From contig JBEIDK010000086.1 of NCBI GenBank assembly GCA_040383485.1, positions 1 through 13,536 of the forward strand: 13,536 bases of DNA, written 5' to 3'. Below, piece after piece: positions 7,464 through 13,536 of the stretch. The translations under genes and the position numbers were made by a program. The stretch's first letter is position 1. Each line of letters begins with the position of its first letter. This DNA comes from JBEIDK01 sp040383485 (lineage in GTDB: Bacteria > Bacteroidota > Bacteroidia > UBA4408). The notes under the pieces are model-generated. The model was not told where the DNA came from. It ran no database searches and saw only the letters and a list, made by a program, of their open reading frames with translations.

Positions 7464-7468
7464 AATTT

Positions 7469-7499
7469 AAAATGCGAACTTAGGTTCGCATTTTTTTTT
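7469..7499 (+). terminator. Intrinsic terminator of the PPIase gene
   Basis: AAAATGCGAAC (7469-7479) pairs with GTTCGCATTTT (7484-7494) around a TTAG loop and continues into a T-run to 7499. It starts 6 bp after the TAA of the PPIase gene. Confidence 0.93.
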
Positions 7500-7528
7500 C
7501 AAACTATTTACTTTAATACCGTTCTGTA

Positions 7529-8470
7529 ATGGCTTTTTTTTCAGCACACAATATAGTCAAACGTTATGCAACGCATACTGCTCTCAATAATGTAAGTATT
7601 GATGTGGACGAAAATTGCGTTTTTGGTTTATTAGGTCCTAATGGAGCAGGAAAAACATCATTAATTCGAATTATCAATCAAATAACTGCTCCTGATAGTG
7701 GAACGCTAACATTTAACGGTGAAAAACTATCACAAAAACATATTGGACTAATGGGTTATTTGCCCGAAGAACGCGGATTATATAAAAAAATGGAGTTGGG
7801 TGAACAGGCGCTTTATTTGGCTCAACTAAAAGGTTTAAGCTTAGAAGAAGCTAAGGTTAAATTAAAATATTGGTTTGAAAAATTTGAAATTCAAAGTTGG
7901 TGGAAGAAAAAAATTGAAGACTTGAGCAAAGGAATGCAGCAGAAAGTGCAATTCATAATTTCAATTTTACATGACCCAAAATTTCTAATTCTTGATGAGC
8001 CTTTTAGTGGTTTTGACCCAATCAATGCAAATATCATTAAGAATGAAATACTAGAACTAAAGAAAAAAGGAACAACAATAATTCTTTCTACGCATAATAT
8101 GGGTTCTGTTGAGGAATTGTGTGACAATATTGCCTTGATAAATAAATCAGAAAAAGTTTTAGAAGGCAATGTGAAAGAGATTAGAAAAAAATATTCTACT
8201 AATGTTTTTGATATTGAATTTAAGGGCAGCTTATTGGCATTTACAAATTCTATGTGGGGTGGTTTTGAGGTTATTAGTCATAAAAAGGTTGATGACATGA
8301 TTACGGCTAGAATCAAATTAATTAATGGAAATTCTCCGAATACTTTATTGAGAAATATTCTCGAGATTGTAGAAGTACATTCATTGAATGAAATTATACC
8401 TACCATGAATGATATTTTTATTGCTAGTGTAACTGGTGGCACAGTAGAAATTTCAGATTTGACAGAATAA
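7529..8470 (+). CDS. ABC transporter ATP-binding protein (NatA/ABC-2 exporter type)
   Basis: A 313-residue cytosolic ATPase subunit. Walker A is GPNGAGKT (36-43); the signature motif is LSKGMQ (132-137, with K where the usual LSGGQ has G); Walker B is FLILDEP (152-158) with catalytic E157; the D-loop is GFDP (161-164); and the switch histidine is H189 in LSTHNM. Residues from about 215 form the extra C-terminal domain often seen in exporters of the NatA/YhaQ subgroup (DUF4162-like). In that subgroup the ATPase drives export of sodium, antibiotics or lipids with an ABC-2 type permease, normally encoded next door. Here the next gene is mnmA, 81 bp away, and no permease is in the window, so the partner must be elsewhere and the substrate cannot be named. 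ATG at 7529 gives the usual N-terminus for the family. Confidence 0.92.
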   Translation: MAFFSAHNIVKRYATHTALNNVSIDVDENCVFGLLGPNGAGKTSLIRIINQITAPDSGTLTFNGEKLSQKHIGLMGYLPEERGLYKKMELGEQALYLAQLKGLSLEEAKVKLKYWFEKFEIQSWWKKKIEDLSKGMQQKVQFIISILHDPKFLILDEPFSGFDPINANIIKNEILELKKKGTTIILSTHNMGSVEELCDNIALINKSEKVLEGNVKEIRKKYSTNVFDIEFKGSLLAFTNSMWGGFEVISHKKVDDMITARIKLINGNSPNTLLRNILEIVEVHSLNEIIPTMNDIFIASVTGGTVEISDLTE

Positions 8471-8519
8471 TACAAAAGCCAATAATTTGGTATACTTAAA
8501 TAAATAGAACAAAAACCCT

Positions 8520-8527
8520 TACGTTTG
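8520..8527 (+). promoter_or_regulatory. Candidate -7 element for mnmA
   Basis: TACGTTTG matches TAnnTTTG and ends 24 bp before the chosen mnmA start. The nearest TTTG upstream (8486-8489) is too far away for a standard -33 element, so this is a tentative promoter in the 81-bp gap after the ABC ATPase gene. Confidence 0.4.
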
Positions 8528-8551
8528 CGTTCTGAATAATTGATGGTTGAA

Positions 8552-9640
8552 ATGAGTAAAGGGAAAGTTTTAGTTGCAATGAGCGGCGGCATAGATAGTA
8601 GTGTTGCTGCACTTATGCTTCATAGACAAGGATATGATGTGATTGGTATAACCATGAAAACATGGGATTATGCCAATAGTGGTGGAGGTAAAAAAGAAAC
8701 AGGTTGTTGTAGTTTAGACAGTATTAATGATGCTCGTTCTATGGCTGTAGAAAATGGATTTCCCCACTTAATACTTGATATTCGAGAAGAGTTTGGTTCA
8801 TTCATTATTGACAATTTCGTTGATGAATATCTTGCTGGCCGCACGCCAAATCCTTGTGTACTATGCAATACACACATTAAATGGGAAGCACTTTTAAAAA
8901 GGGCCGACCAGTTAGGCTGCGACTTTATTGCCACAGGTCATTACGCCCAAATACGTTTTGAAAACGAACGATATGTAATTTCAAAAGGACTTGATGAGAC
9001 AAAAGACCAAAGCTATGTGCTATGGGGCCTTAAACAAGAATGTTTAAAAAGGACAATTTTTCCTTTGGGTGGCTACACAAAAAAACAAATCAAAGAAATG
9101 GCTATCAACGATGGCTATACGGAGCTTGCCAATAAAAGTGAAAGTTACGAAATATGTTTCGTGCCTGATAATGATTACCGTGGTTTTTTAAAAAGAAAAG
9201 TAGAGGGCTTAGAAGAAAAAGTAGACGGCGGAAATTTTATTAATACTGAAGGAAAAGTTTTAGGGAAGCATCACGGCTATCCATTTTATACAATTGGCCA
9301 AAGAAAAGGGCTTGAAGTTGCTTTCGGACACCCTATGTTTGTAACAGAAATTATACCTGAAACAAATACAGTTGTACTAGGCACAAAAGAAGAGCTGGAG
9401 CAACAACAAATTATGGTTCGTGATTTTAATTTAATTAAGTATGCGAGTCTTAAAACCGACATGGATTTTTTAACTAAAATAAGATACAAAGATCCAGGAA
9501 CAATGGCAACTGTATCTCACTCTGATAATAATTTAAAAGTTCAGTTTCATGGAAAAGTTTCTGGTGTAGCACCAGGGCAAAGCGCTGTTTTTTATGAAGG
9601 GAAAGATTTAGTTGGCGGAGGCTTTATAATGAGGAAATAG
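8552..9640 (+). CDS. mnmA: tRNA-specific 2-thiouridylase MnmA
   Basis: A 362-residue cytosolic enzyme that thiolates U34 at C2 in tRNAs for Lys, Glu and Gln, using ATP to adenylate the base and a persulfide relay for sulfur. Visible marks: the PP-loop SGGIDSS (11-17); the ETGCCSLDSINDAR segment characteristic of Bacteroidota MnmA; RTPNPCVLCN with catalytic C102; GHYAQIR; KDQSYVLW; and SYEICFVPD with the second catalytic cysteine C202. The C-terminal part has YTIGQRKGL (246-254) and a beta-barrel ending GGGFIMRK. I chose the ATG at 8552 because the product then begins MSKGKVLVAMSGG, the usual N-terminus in the phylum; an in-frame ATG at 8543 would add three residues, and the TTG before it is unnecessary. 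The TAG stop lies 59 bp before the M16 protease gene. Confidence 0.97.
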   Translation: MSKGKVLVAMSGGIDSSVAALMLHRQGYDVIGITMKTWDYANSGGGKKETGCCSLDSINDARSMAVENGFPHLILDIREEFGSFIIDNFVDEYLAGRTPNPCVLCNTHIKWEALLKRADQLGCDFIATGHYAQIRFENERYVISKGLDETKDQSYVLWGLKQECLKRTIFPLGGYTKKQIKEMAINDGYTELANKSESYEICFVPDNDYRGFLKRKVEGLEEKVDGGNFINTEGKVLGKHHGYPFYTIGQRKGLEVAFGHPMFVTEIIPETNTVVLGTKEELEQQQIMVRDFNLIKYASLKTDMDFLTKIRYKDPGTMATVSHSDNNLKVQFHGKVSGVAPGQSAVFYEGKDLVGGGFIMRK

Positions 9641-9699
9641 CTTTAGTTAAACTATTATTAATTCGTTAATTTATTTAAACCCTTTAAGTCTTTAAAAGT

Positions 9700-10935
9700 A
9701 TGTCTGAGTTCATCATCAAAGAATTGCCTAATGGCCTTCGACATATTCATATTCCATCTAATACTGGCATTGTACATGTAGGATTAAATATTAATGCAGG
9801 AACCAGAAATGAAGACAACAAGCACAATGGTTTAGCACATTTTATCGAACATATTTTATTTAAAGGAACAGCAACCCGTAAAACCTTCCATATTCTAAAT
9901 AGAATAGATAGTGTTGGTGGAGAGTTGAATGCTTACACCACTAAAGAAGAAACATGTATTTATGCATCATGCCAACTGCAATACTTAGAACGCTCATTAG
10001 AACTTTTATCAGACATTGCATTCAATTCAATATTTCCAGAGAAGGAAATCCTTAAAGAAAAAGATGTAATTGCCGATGAAATAGCATCCTACCTTGATTC
10101 TCCTTCAGAACAAATTTTTGATGATTTTGAAGAAATTTTTTTTGGCGAACATCCATTAGCAAAAAATATTTTAGGAACTGTAGAAACGCTTGAGAATATT
10201 AAAAGAAGTGATGTTTTAGCTTTCGTAAAAAAATATTATGTACCTCATAACATGGTGCTAAGTACCTACGGAAATATTAAGGCCGATGAGCTTGAAAAGC
10301 TGATTTTAAAATATTTTGGACAAAGAATTGGGTCTAAAAAGAACATTAAAACCAACTTCATAAATACTAAGCTAAAGCCATTCAATAAAGTTGTAAAAAA
10401 GAAAACAAACCAAGCTCACGTTATTATAGGAAGTCCAGCGCCTGATTCATTCAATAAACAAAGGCATGCATGCAGTTTGCTCAATAATATTTTTGGCGGT
10501 CCAGCAATGAATAGCCGACTGAATTTAAATGTAAGAGAAAAATACGGATTTGCTTATAACCTTGATTCTAATTATACAAGTTATACCGATTCAGGATTAT
10601 TTACAGTCTATTTTGGCACAGAGCAAAAGCATGTGCAAAAAATTCTTAGTCTTATAGAAAAAGAAATGAAGAAGTTGACTGATGTTAGAATTAGTGAAAA
10701 CAACCTATTGTCTGCAAAGCGTCAATTAATAGGCAATATTGCATTGGCGCAAGAAAATAAATGTGCATTAACATTAGGTTTAGGTAAGAGCTTGTTGGTC
10801 CATAATAAAGTCGATACTCTTTCAACTGTATATAAGCAAATTGAAAAAATTACCACAACAGATATATTAGAAATAGCGAATAATATTTTTGATAAAAACA
10901 AGATAAGTAGCCTCATTTATCAAGCTGAATCATAA
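9700..10935 (+). CDS. M16 family zinc metalloprotease (insulinase/mitochondrial processing peptidase type)
   Basis: A 411-residue protein with the inverted zinc motif HFIEH (47-51) in NGLAHFIEHILFKGT; E50 is the catalytic base, and E127 in IADEIASYLDSP is the expected third zinc ligand, 76 residues on. The second M16 domain is recognised by SLLNNIFGGPAMNSRLNLNVREKYGFAYN (described here only in outline, about 260-288), whose R/Y pair is conserved in active members. The length fits a single-polypeptide 45-kDa bacterial enzyme that dimerises. No signal peptide or membrane helix is seen at the N-terminus, so it is probably cytosolic, with peptides as the likely substrates. The nhaA start lies only 15 bp beyond the stop, so the two genes probably share a transcript. 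The precise substrate is unknown. Confidence 0.93.
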   Translation: MSEFIIKELPNGLRHIHIPSNTGIVHVGLNINAGTRNEDNKHNGLAHFIEHILFKGTATRKTFHILNRIDSVGGELNAYTTKEETCIYASCQLQYLERSLELLSDIAFNSIFPEKEILKEKDVIADEIASYLDSPSEQIFDDFEEIFFGEHPLAKNILGTVETLENIKRSDVLAFVKKYYVPHNMVLSTYGNIKADELEKLILKYFGQRIGSKKNIKTNFINTKLKPFNKVVKKKTNQAHVIIGSPAPDSFNKQRHACSLLNNIFGGPAMNSRLNLNVREKYGFAYNLDSNYTSYTDSGLFTVYFGTEQKHVQKILSLIEKEMKKLTDVRISENNLLSAKRQLIGNIALAQENKCALTLGLGKSLLVHNKVDTLSTVYKQIEKITTTDILEIANNIFDKNKISSLIYQAES

Positions 10936-10950
10936 ATTACTCTCTACATA

Positions 10951-12129
10951 ATGTCTCCAAAAGAACTAACAATTCAAAAACTTAATAAGTCCAAAGACTA
11001 TTTCTTAGAATTTACAAGGAGTCAACAATTCATAGGACTGCTACTCTTATTTTGTACTACACTCTCATTATTAATGGCCAATTCTTGCGTTAAAGACTTT
11101 TGGCTTAATATTATTCATTATCACTTTTATAATGTATCTGTTCAGTGGATTGTTAATGATGTTTTAATGGCTTTCTTTTTTTTATTGGTAACACTGGAAA
11201 TTAGACGTGAATTAGCTATAGGAGAGTTAAGTAATAGAAAAACAGCTTCTTTGCCAATAGCTGGTGCAATTGGTGGAATGGTTGTGCCAGCAATTATTTA
11301 TTTATATTTTAATTCAAATGACATTTCTCTTAAAGGATGGGCAATTCCTATTGCTACAGATATTGCTTTTGCGGTTGGCATTCTAAATTTATTGGGTAAT
11401 AGAATTCCTTTGGCTTTAAAAATATTCGTAACAGCTTTGGCAGTTGTTGATGATTTAGGAGCAGTTGCAGTCATTGCAGTGTTTTATTCAAGTAAGATAG
11501 TTTGGGTTTATTTTTTATTATTAATTCTATTTGTGCCTGTGGCAAAATATATTTTAAAAAGATTTAAAACCTTATTTTACCCTATCTATATTATTATTGG
11601 CATATTAATTTTCTGGCTCCTATATCATGCCCACTTGCACACAACGCTTGCTGGGGTAATATTGGCAGCAATTACTCCATATAGTAAAGACTTAAATAGC
11701 TCTAATTTAAACAATATTGAACATTTATTATTTAAGCCAGTCAATTATTTAATTGTTCCAATTTTTGCTATTTTCAATACGGCAATTGTAGTCGATACTG
11801 AGATAATAAATGCCTTCAATCTAAATTTATTTTTAGGGATTTTTATTGGATTAGTAATCGGCAAACCAATTGGGATAACCATTTTCAGTTATATTGCTTG
11901 TAAGTTAAAAATTGCCGAATTACCTACCGGGTCAAAAATAAGTGAATTGTTCCTAGTTAGTATTTTAGGAGGTATTGGCTTTACCATGAGTATTTTTATA
12001 AGTTTACTTGCATTCAATGAAACATTTCTGATAGAACAAGCAAAGGTTGCGGTATTGTTGGCATCATTTATTGCTTGTCTCATTGGATACGTTTCTTTAA
12101 AGATGGTTTTTAAACCTAACTCTACCTAA
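10951..12129 (+). CDS. nhaA: Na+/H+ antiporter NhaA
   Basis: A 392-residue inner-membrane antiporter that expels Na+ (or Li+) in exchange for external protons for pH and salt homeostasis. The sequence is hydrophobic throughout, with about 11-12 membrane helices. Family landmarks: FLLVTLEIRRELAIGEL (77-93); ATDIAFAVGIL with D137 (equivalent to E. coli D133); ALAVVDDLGAVAVIA with the ion-binding pair D167/D168 (E. coli D163/D164); LHTTLAGVILA with H230 at the pH-sensing H225 position; GKPIGI with K305 (E. coli K300); and ILGGIGFTMSIFIS near 338-351. All key residues are kept, so the transporter should be functional. It follows the M16 protease by 15 bp, implying co-transcription, although no functional tie is known. 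No terminator with a T-tract is seen directly after the stop. Confidence 0.97.
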   Translation: MSPKELTIQKLNKSKDYFLEFTRSQQFIGLLLLFCTTLSLLMANSCVKDFWLNIIHYHFYNVSVQWIVNDVLMAFFFLLVTLEIRRELAIGELSNRKTASLPIAGAIGGMVVPAIIYLYFNSNDISLKGWAIPIATDIAFAVGILNLLGNRIPLALKIFVTALAVVDDLGAVAVIAVFYSSKIVWVYFLLLILFVPVAKYILKRFKTLFYPIYIIIGILIFWLLYHAHLHTTLAGVILAAITPYSKDLNSSNLNNIEHLLFKPVNYLIVPIFAIFNTAIVVDTEIINAFNLNLFLGIFIGLVIGKPIGITIFSYIACKLKIAELPTGSKISELFLVSILGGIGFTMSIFISLLAFNETFLIEQAKVAVLLASFIACLIGYVSLKMVFKPNST

Positions 12130-12267
12130 AACATGGTACTTAAACAATAATTTTAAATTGATGTGCAAGTTTGCAGCGCAAGAGACTAATTATGAATAAT
12201 TTTTTTAAAAACATTTAAAATCGATTTCATTACTACTATTTGAGCTATATATAAAAATTTTAAGCTC

Positions 12268-12290
12268 TAATTTAGAATCATTCTAAATTA
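12268..12290. promoter_or_regulatory. Palindrome with Fur/PerR-like 7-1-7 geometry upstream of actA
   Basis: Arms TAATTTAGAAT (12268-12278) and ATTCTAAATTA (12280-12290) are exact reverse complements around a single C. The core TTAGAAT-C-ATTCTAA has the 7-1-7 layout of Fur-superfamily boxes and differs from the Bacillus PerR box TTATAAT-n-ATTATAA at one base per half. It is centred about 66 bp upstream of the -7 element before actA. The protein that binds it is inferred only from geometry. Confidence 0.45.
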
Positions 12291-12344
12291 TTTATTCTGT
12301 CAAAAAACTATTAATTTTTATGACAATTAAATGATACTAATTTT

Positions 12345-12352
12345 TAGATTTG
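12345..12352 (+). promoter_or_regulatory. Bacteroidota-type -7 element for the actA operon
   Basis: TAGATTTG matches TAnnTTTG and lies 48 bp before the actA ATG. No clear TTTG is found near -33; a weak or activator-dependent promoter would fit, given the palindrome upstream. The rest of the 271-bp gap (12130-12400) is AT-rich with no ORF; a loose inverted repeat (GTCA...TGAC, 12299-12325) is the only other structure seen. Confidence 0.45.
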
Positions 12353-12400
12353 CGACCAATAATAAGGTAAAATATCAGTAAAATCAACATAACTCGTTAT

Positions 12401-13536
12401 ATGTCAATGTATTGTAGAAGTTCTTGGCGCACGTCAAATAATGTTATCAAAGCGTTGTTTTTCATGTTGTTTATTTTAGGTACAAATCTAAAAGCACAAA
12501 CCCCTGAAGAAAAAGGTGAAAAACTTTTTAAACAAAATTGTACTTCTTGTCATGCACTAAATAAAAAGGTAGTAGGGCCAGCCTTATCAGGTGTAGAGGC
12601 TCGCGTACCTCAACCTTCAGAAGCATGGTTAATTAAGTGGATAAAAAATTCAACCGCAGTTATCAAGTCTGGAGATGCTTATGGCGTTAAAATATTTAAT
12701 GAGTATAATAAGTCGGTAATGCCTAGCCAGGCAGTTTCTGACGATGAGATTAAAAGCATCTTAGCCTATATTAAAAATCCTCCAGTTGATAAAACGGCGC
12801 CAGTTACTCCTGCTGCTGGTACAGGTGCTGAAGCAACAGATAACAGTGCTTCTTCTGAGTATTTCCTATATGCATTGGGAATATTATTTTTAATATTAAT
12901 ACTTGTTTTTAGAGGAATGCGCGGTAATCTTGAAAAGATTGTTCGTGAAAAACAAGGAATTGCCGAACCAGAACCTAAGCCTTTTGCCGGAGAATATTCG
13001 CCAGCAGCAGTTTTTTATTGGATGAGAACTCACAAAAAATGGGTAGCAGTTATTACTTTAGTACTTGTTTCGTACGGAGCACAAAAAGCTTGGTATGATA
13101 TGAAAGATATAGGGGTTTACACCGGATATATGCCTGAACAACCAATTGCCTTTTCTCATAAAATTCATGCTGGTCAAAACGGTATTAATTGCCAATATTG
13201 CCACAGTGGTGTTGAAAAATCAAAAGTTGCAAATGTTCCTTCAGCAAATGTATGTATGAATTGTCATAAGTATATTCAAGAAGGTGCCATTACAGGTAAA
13301 AAAGAAATTGCTAAAATATACGCTGACATTTGCTTTGACCCTGAAAAGCAAACTTATAGTGGAATAAAATCTCCTATTAAATGGGTTCGTGTGCACAACC
13401 TACCTGACCATGTTTATTTTAATCACTCTCAGCACGTAAAAGTAGGTAAAATTGAATGTACTGAGTGCCATTGTGAAATTTCTAAAATGGATACTGTTTA
13501 CCAAAGCTCTCCATTAACAATGGGTTGGTGTATTGA
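12401..13536 (+). CDS. actA: Alternative complex III pentahaem-type cytochrome c subunit (ActA-like), 3' truncated
   Basis: 378 codons are visible and the frame is still open at the window edge. A signal peptide (about 16-32, cleavage likely before Q33) is followed by a class I cytochrome c domain with CTSCH (47-51) and a probable haem-ligand methionine at M107 in KSVMPSQ. A Pro/Ala/Thr linker (127-150) leads to a membrane helix (153-170), a short cytoplasmic loop and a second helix (about 214-230). A second periplasmic part then has CQYCH (264-268), CMNCH (285-289) and CTECH (353-357); a cysteine at 377, two residues from the edge, probably opens another CxxCH. Family knowledge: ActA opens the ActABCDEF operon, which oxidises menaquinol and passes electrons to a cytochrome c or terminal oxidase in Bacteroidota respiration. 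ActB onwards should lie beyond the edge. Other multihaem quinol dehydrogenase subunits are an alternative, but the two-part layout and MGWC motif favour ActA. ATG at 12401 has no Shine-Dalgarno; a second ATG two codons on is possible. Confidence 0.85.
   Translation, partial: MSMYCRSSWRTSNNVIKALFFMLFILGTNLKAQTPEEKGEKLFKQNCTSCHALNKKVVGPALSGVEARVPQPSEAWLIKWIKNSTAVIKSGDAYGVKIFNEYNKSVMPSQAVSDDEIKSILAYIKNPPVDKTAPVTPAAGTGAEATDNSASSEYFLYALGILFLILILVFRGMRGNLEKIVREKQGIAEPEPKPFAGEYSPAAVFYWMRTHKKWVAVITLVLVSYGAQKAWYDMKDIGVYTGYMPEQPIAFSHKIHAGQNGINCQYCHSGVEKSKVANVPSANVCMNCHKYIQEGAITGKKEIAKIYADICFDPEKQTYSGIKSPIKWVRVHNLPDHVYFNHSQHVKVGKIECTECHCEISKMDTVYQSSPLTMGWCI

Noticed and set aside
8540..8551. Earlier mnmA starts (TTG at 8540, ATG at 8543)
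   Set aside because: The ATG at 8552 gives the usual MSKGKVLVAMSGG start; the upstream codons add non-conserved residues. The ATG at 8543 cannot be fully excluded.
12242..12266. GAGCT...AGCTC inverted repeat as nhaA terminator
   Set aside because: Only 5 bp pair cleanly, it lies over 110 bp past the stop and has no T-tract after it.
1..13536. tRNA, rRNA, CRISPR array, insertion sequence, prophage or defence island
   Set aside because: No cloverleaf-like sequence, regular direct repeats, transposase or phage genes were seen, and the genes present are core metabolic and envelope genes of uniform base composition.

Overview
This AT-rich window reads as chromosomal DNA from a member of the Bacteroidota, probably an aerobic or facultative, gliding or surface-protein-secreting type. 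Four things point there: a type IX secretion C-terminal sorting domain at the left edge; promoters with the Bacteroidota-type -7 element TAnnTTTG (one with a well-spaced TTTG at -33); start codons with no Shine-Dalgarno sequence; and an alternative complex III (ActA-type) multihaem cytochrome at the right edge. Nothing indicates a plasmid, prophage, insertion sequence or CRISPR array. The content is mostly core metabolism and envelope biology.

Layout. At 1-120 lies the tail of a secreted T9SS substrate. Converging on it from the minus strand are a LytS/YehU-type sensor histidine kinase (202-1251, TTG start), a class I PLP aminotransferase of the aspartate aminotransferase type (1359-2552), and a DinB-family gene (2578-3078) whose reading frame is interrupted by an in-frame TAA at codon 15. 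A 272-bp divergent intergenic region follows, carrying a perfect 16-bp inverted repeat and a promoter. Everything to the right is on the plus strand: a Nif3/YqfO-like metal protein coupled by TAATG overlap to a coiled-coil zinc-ribbon protein, then a terminator; a secreted two-domain parvulin peptidyl-prolyl isomerase with its own promoter and terminator; an ABC ATPase without a permease; mnmA; an M16 protease followed closely by nhaA; and finally, behind a 271-bp intergenic region, the start of an alternative complex III operon (actA, cut by the window edge).

How the genes fit together. There is no single pathway. The surface and envelope theme is represented by the T9SS substrate, the parvulin foldase, the sensor kinase, the Na+/H+ antiporter and the respiratory cytochrome. 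MnmA (tRNA thiolation) and the aminotransferase are housekeeping. The Nif3/zinc-ribbon pair is a translationally coupled two-gene unit of poorly understood function.

The points most worth a second look are the nonsense-interrupted DinB gene, the perfect hairpin in front of it, two related palindromes (half-site ATTTAG[A/T]AT) upstream of the PPIase and actA promoters, one of them with Fur/PerR-like 7-1-7 geometry, and the mono-haem plus multihaem architecture of the ActA-like protein. I found no convincing undescribed multi-gene system here.
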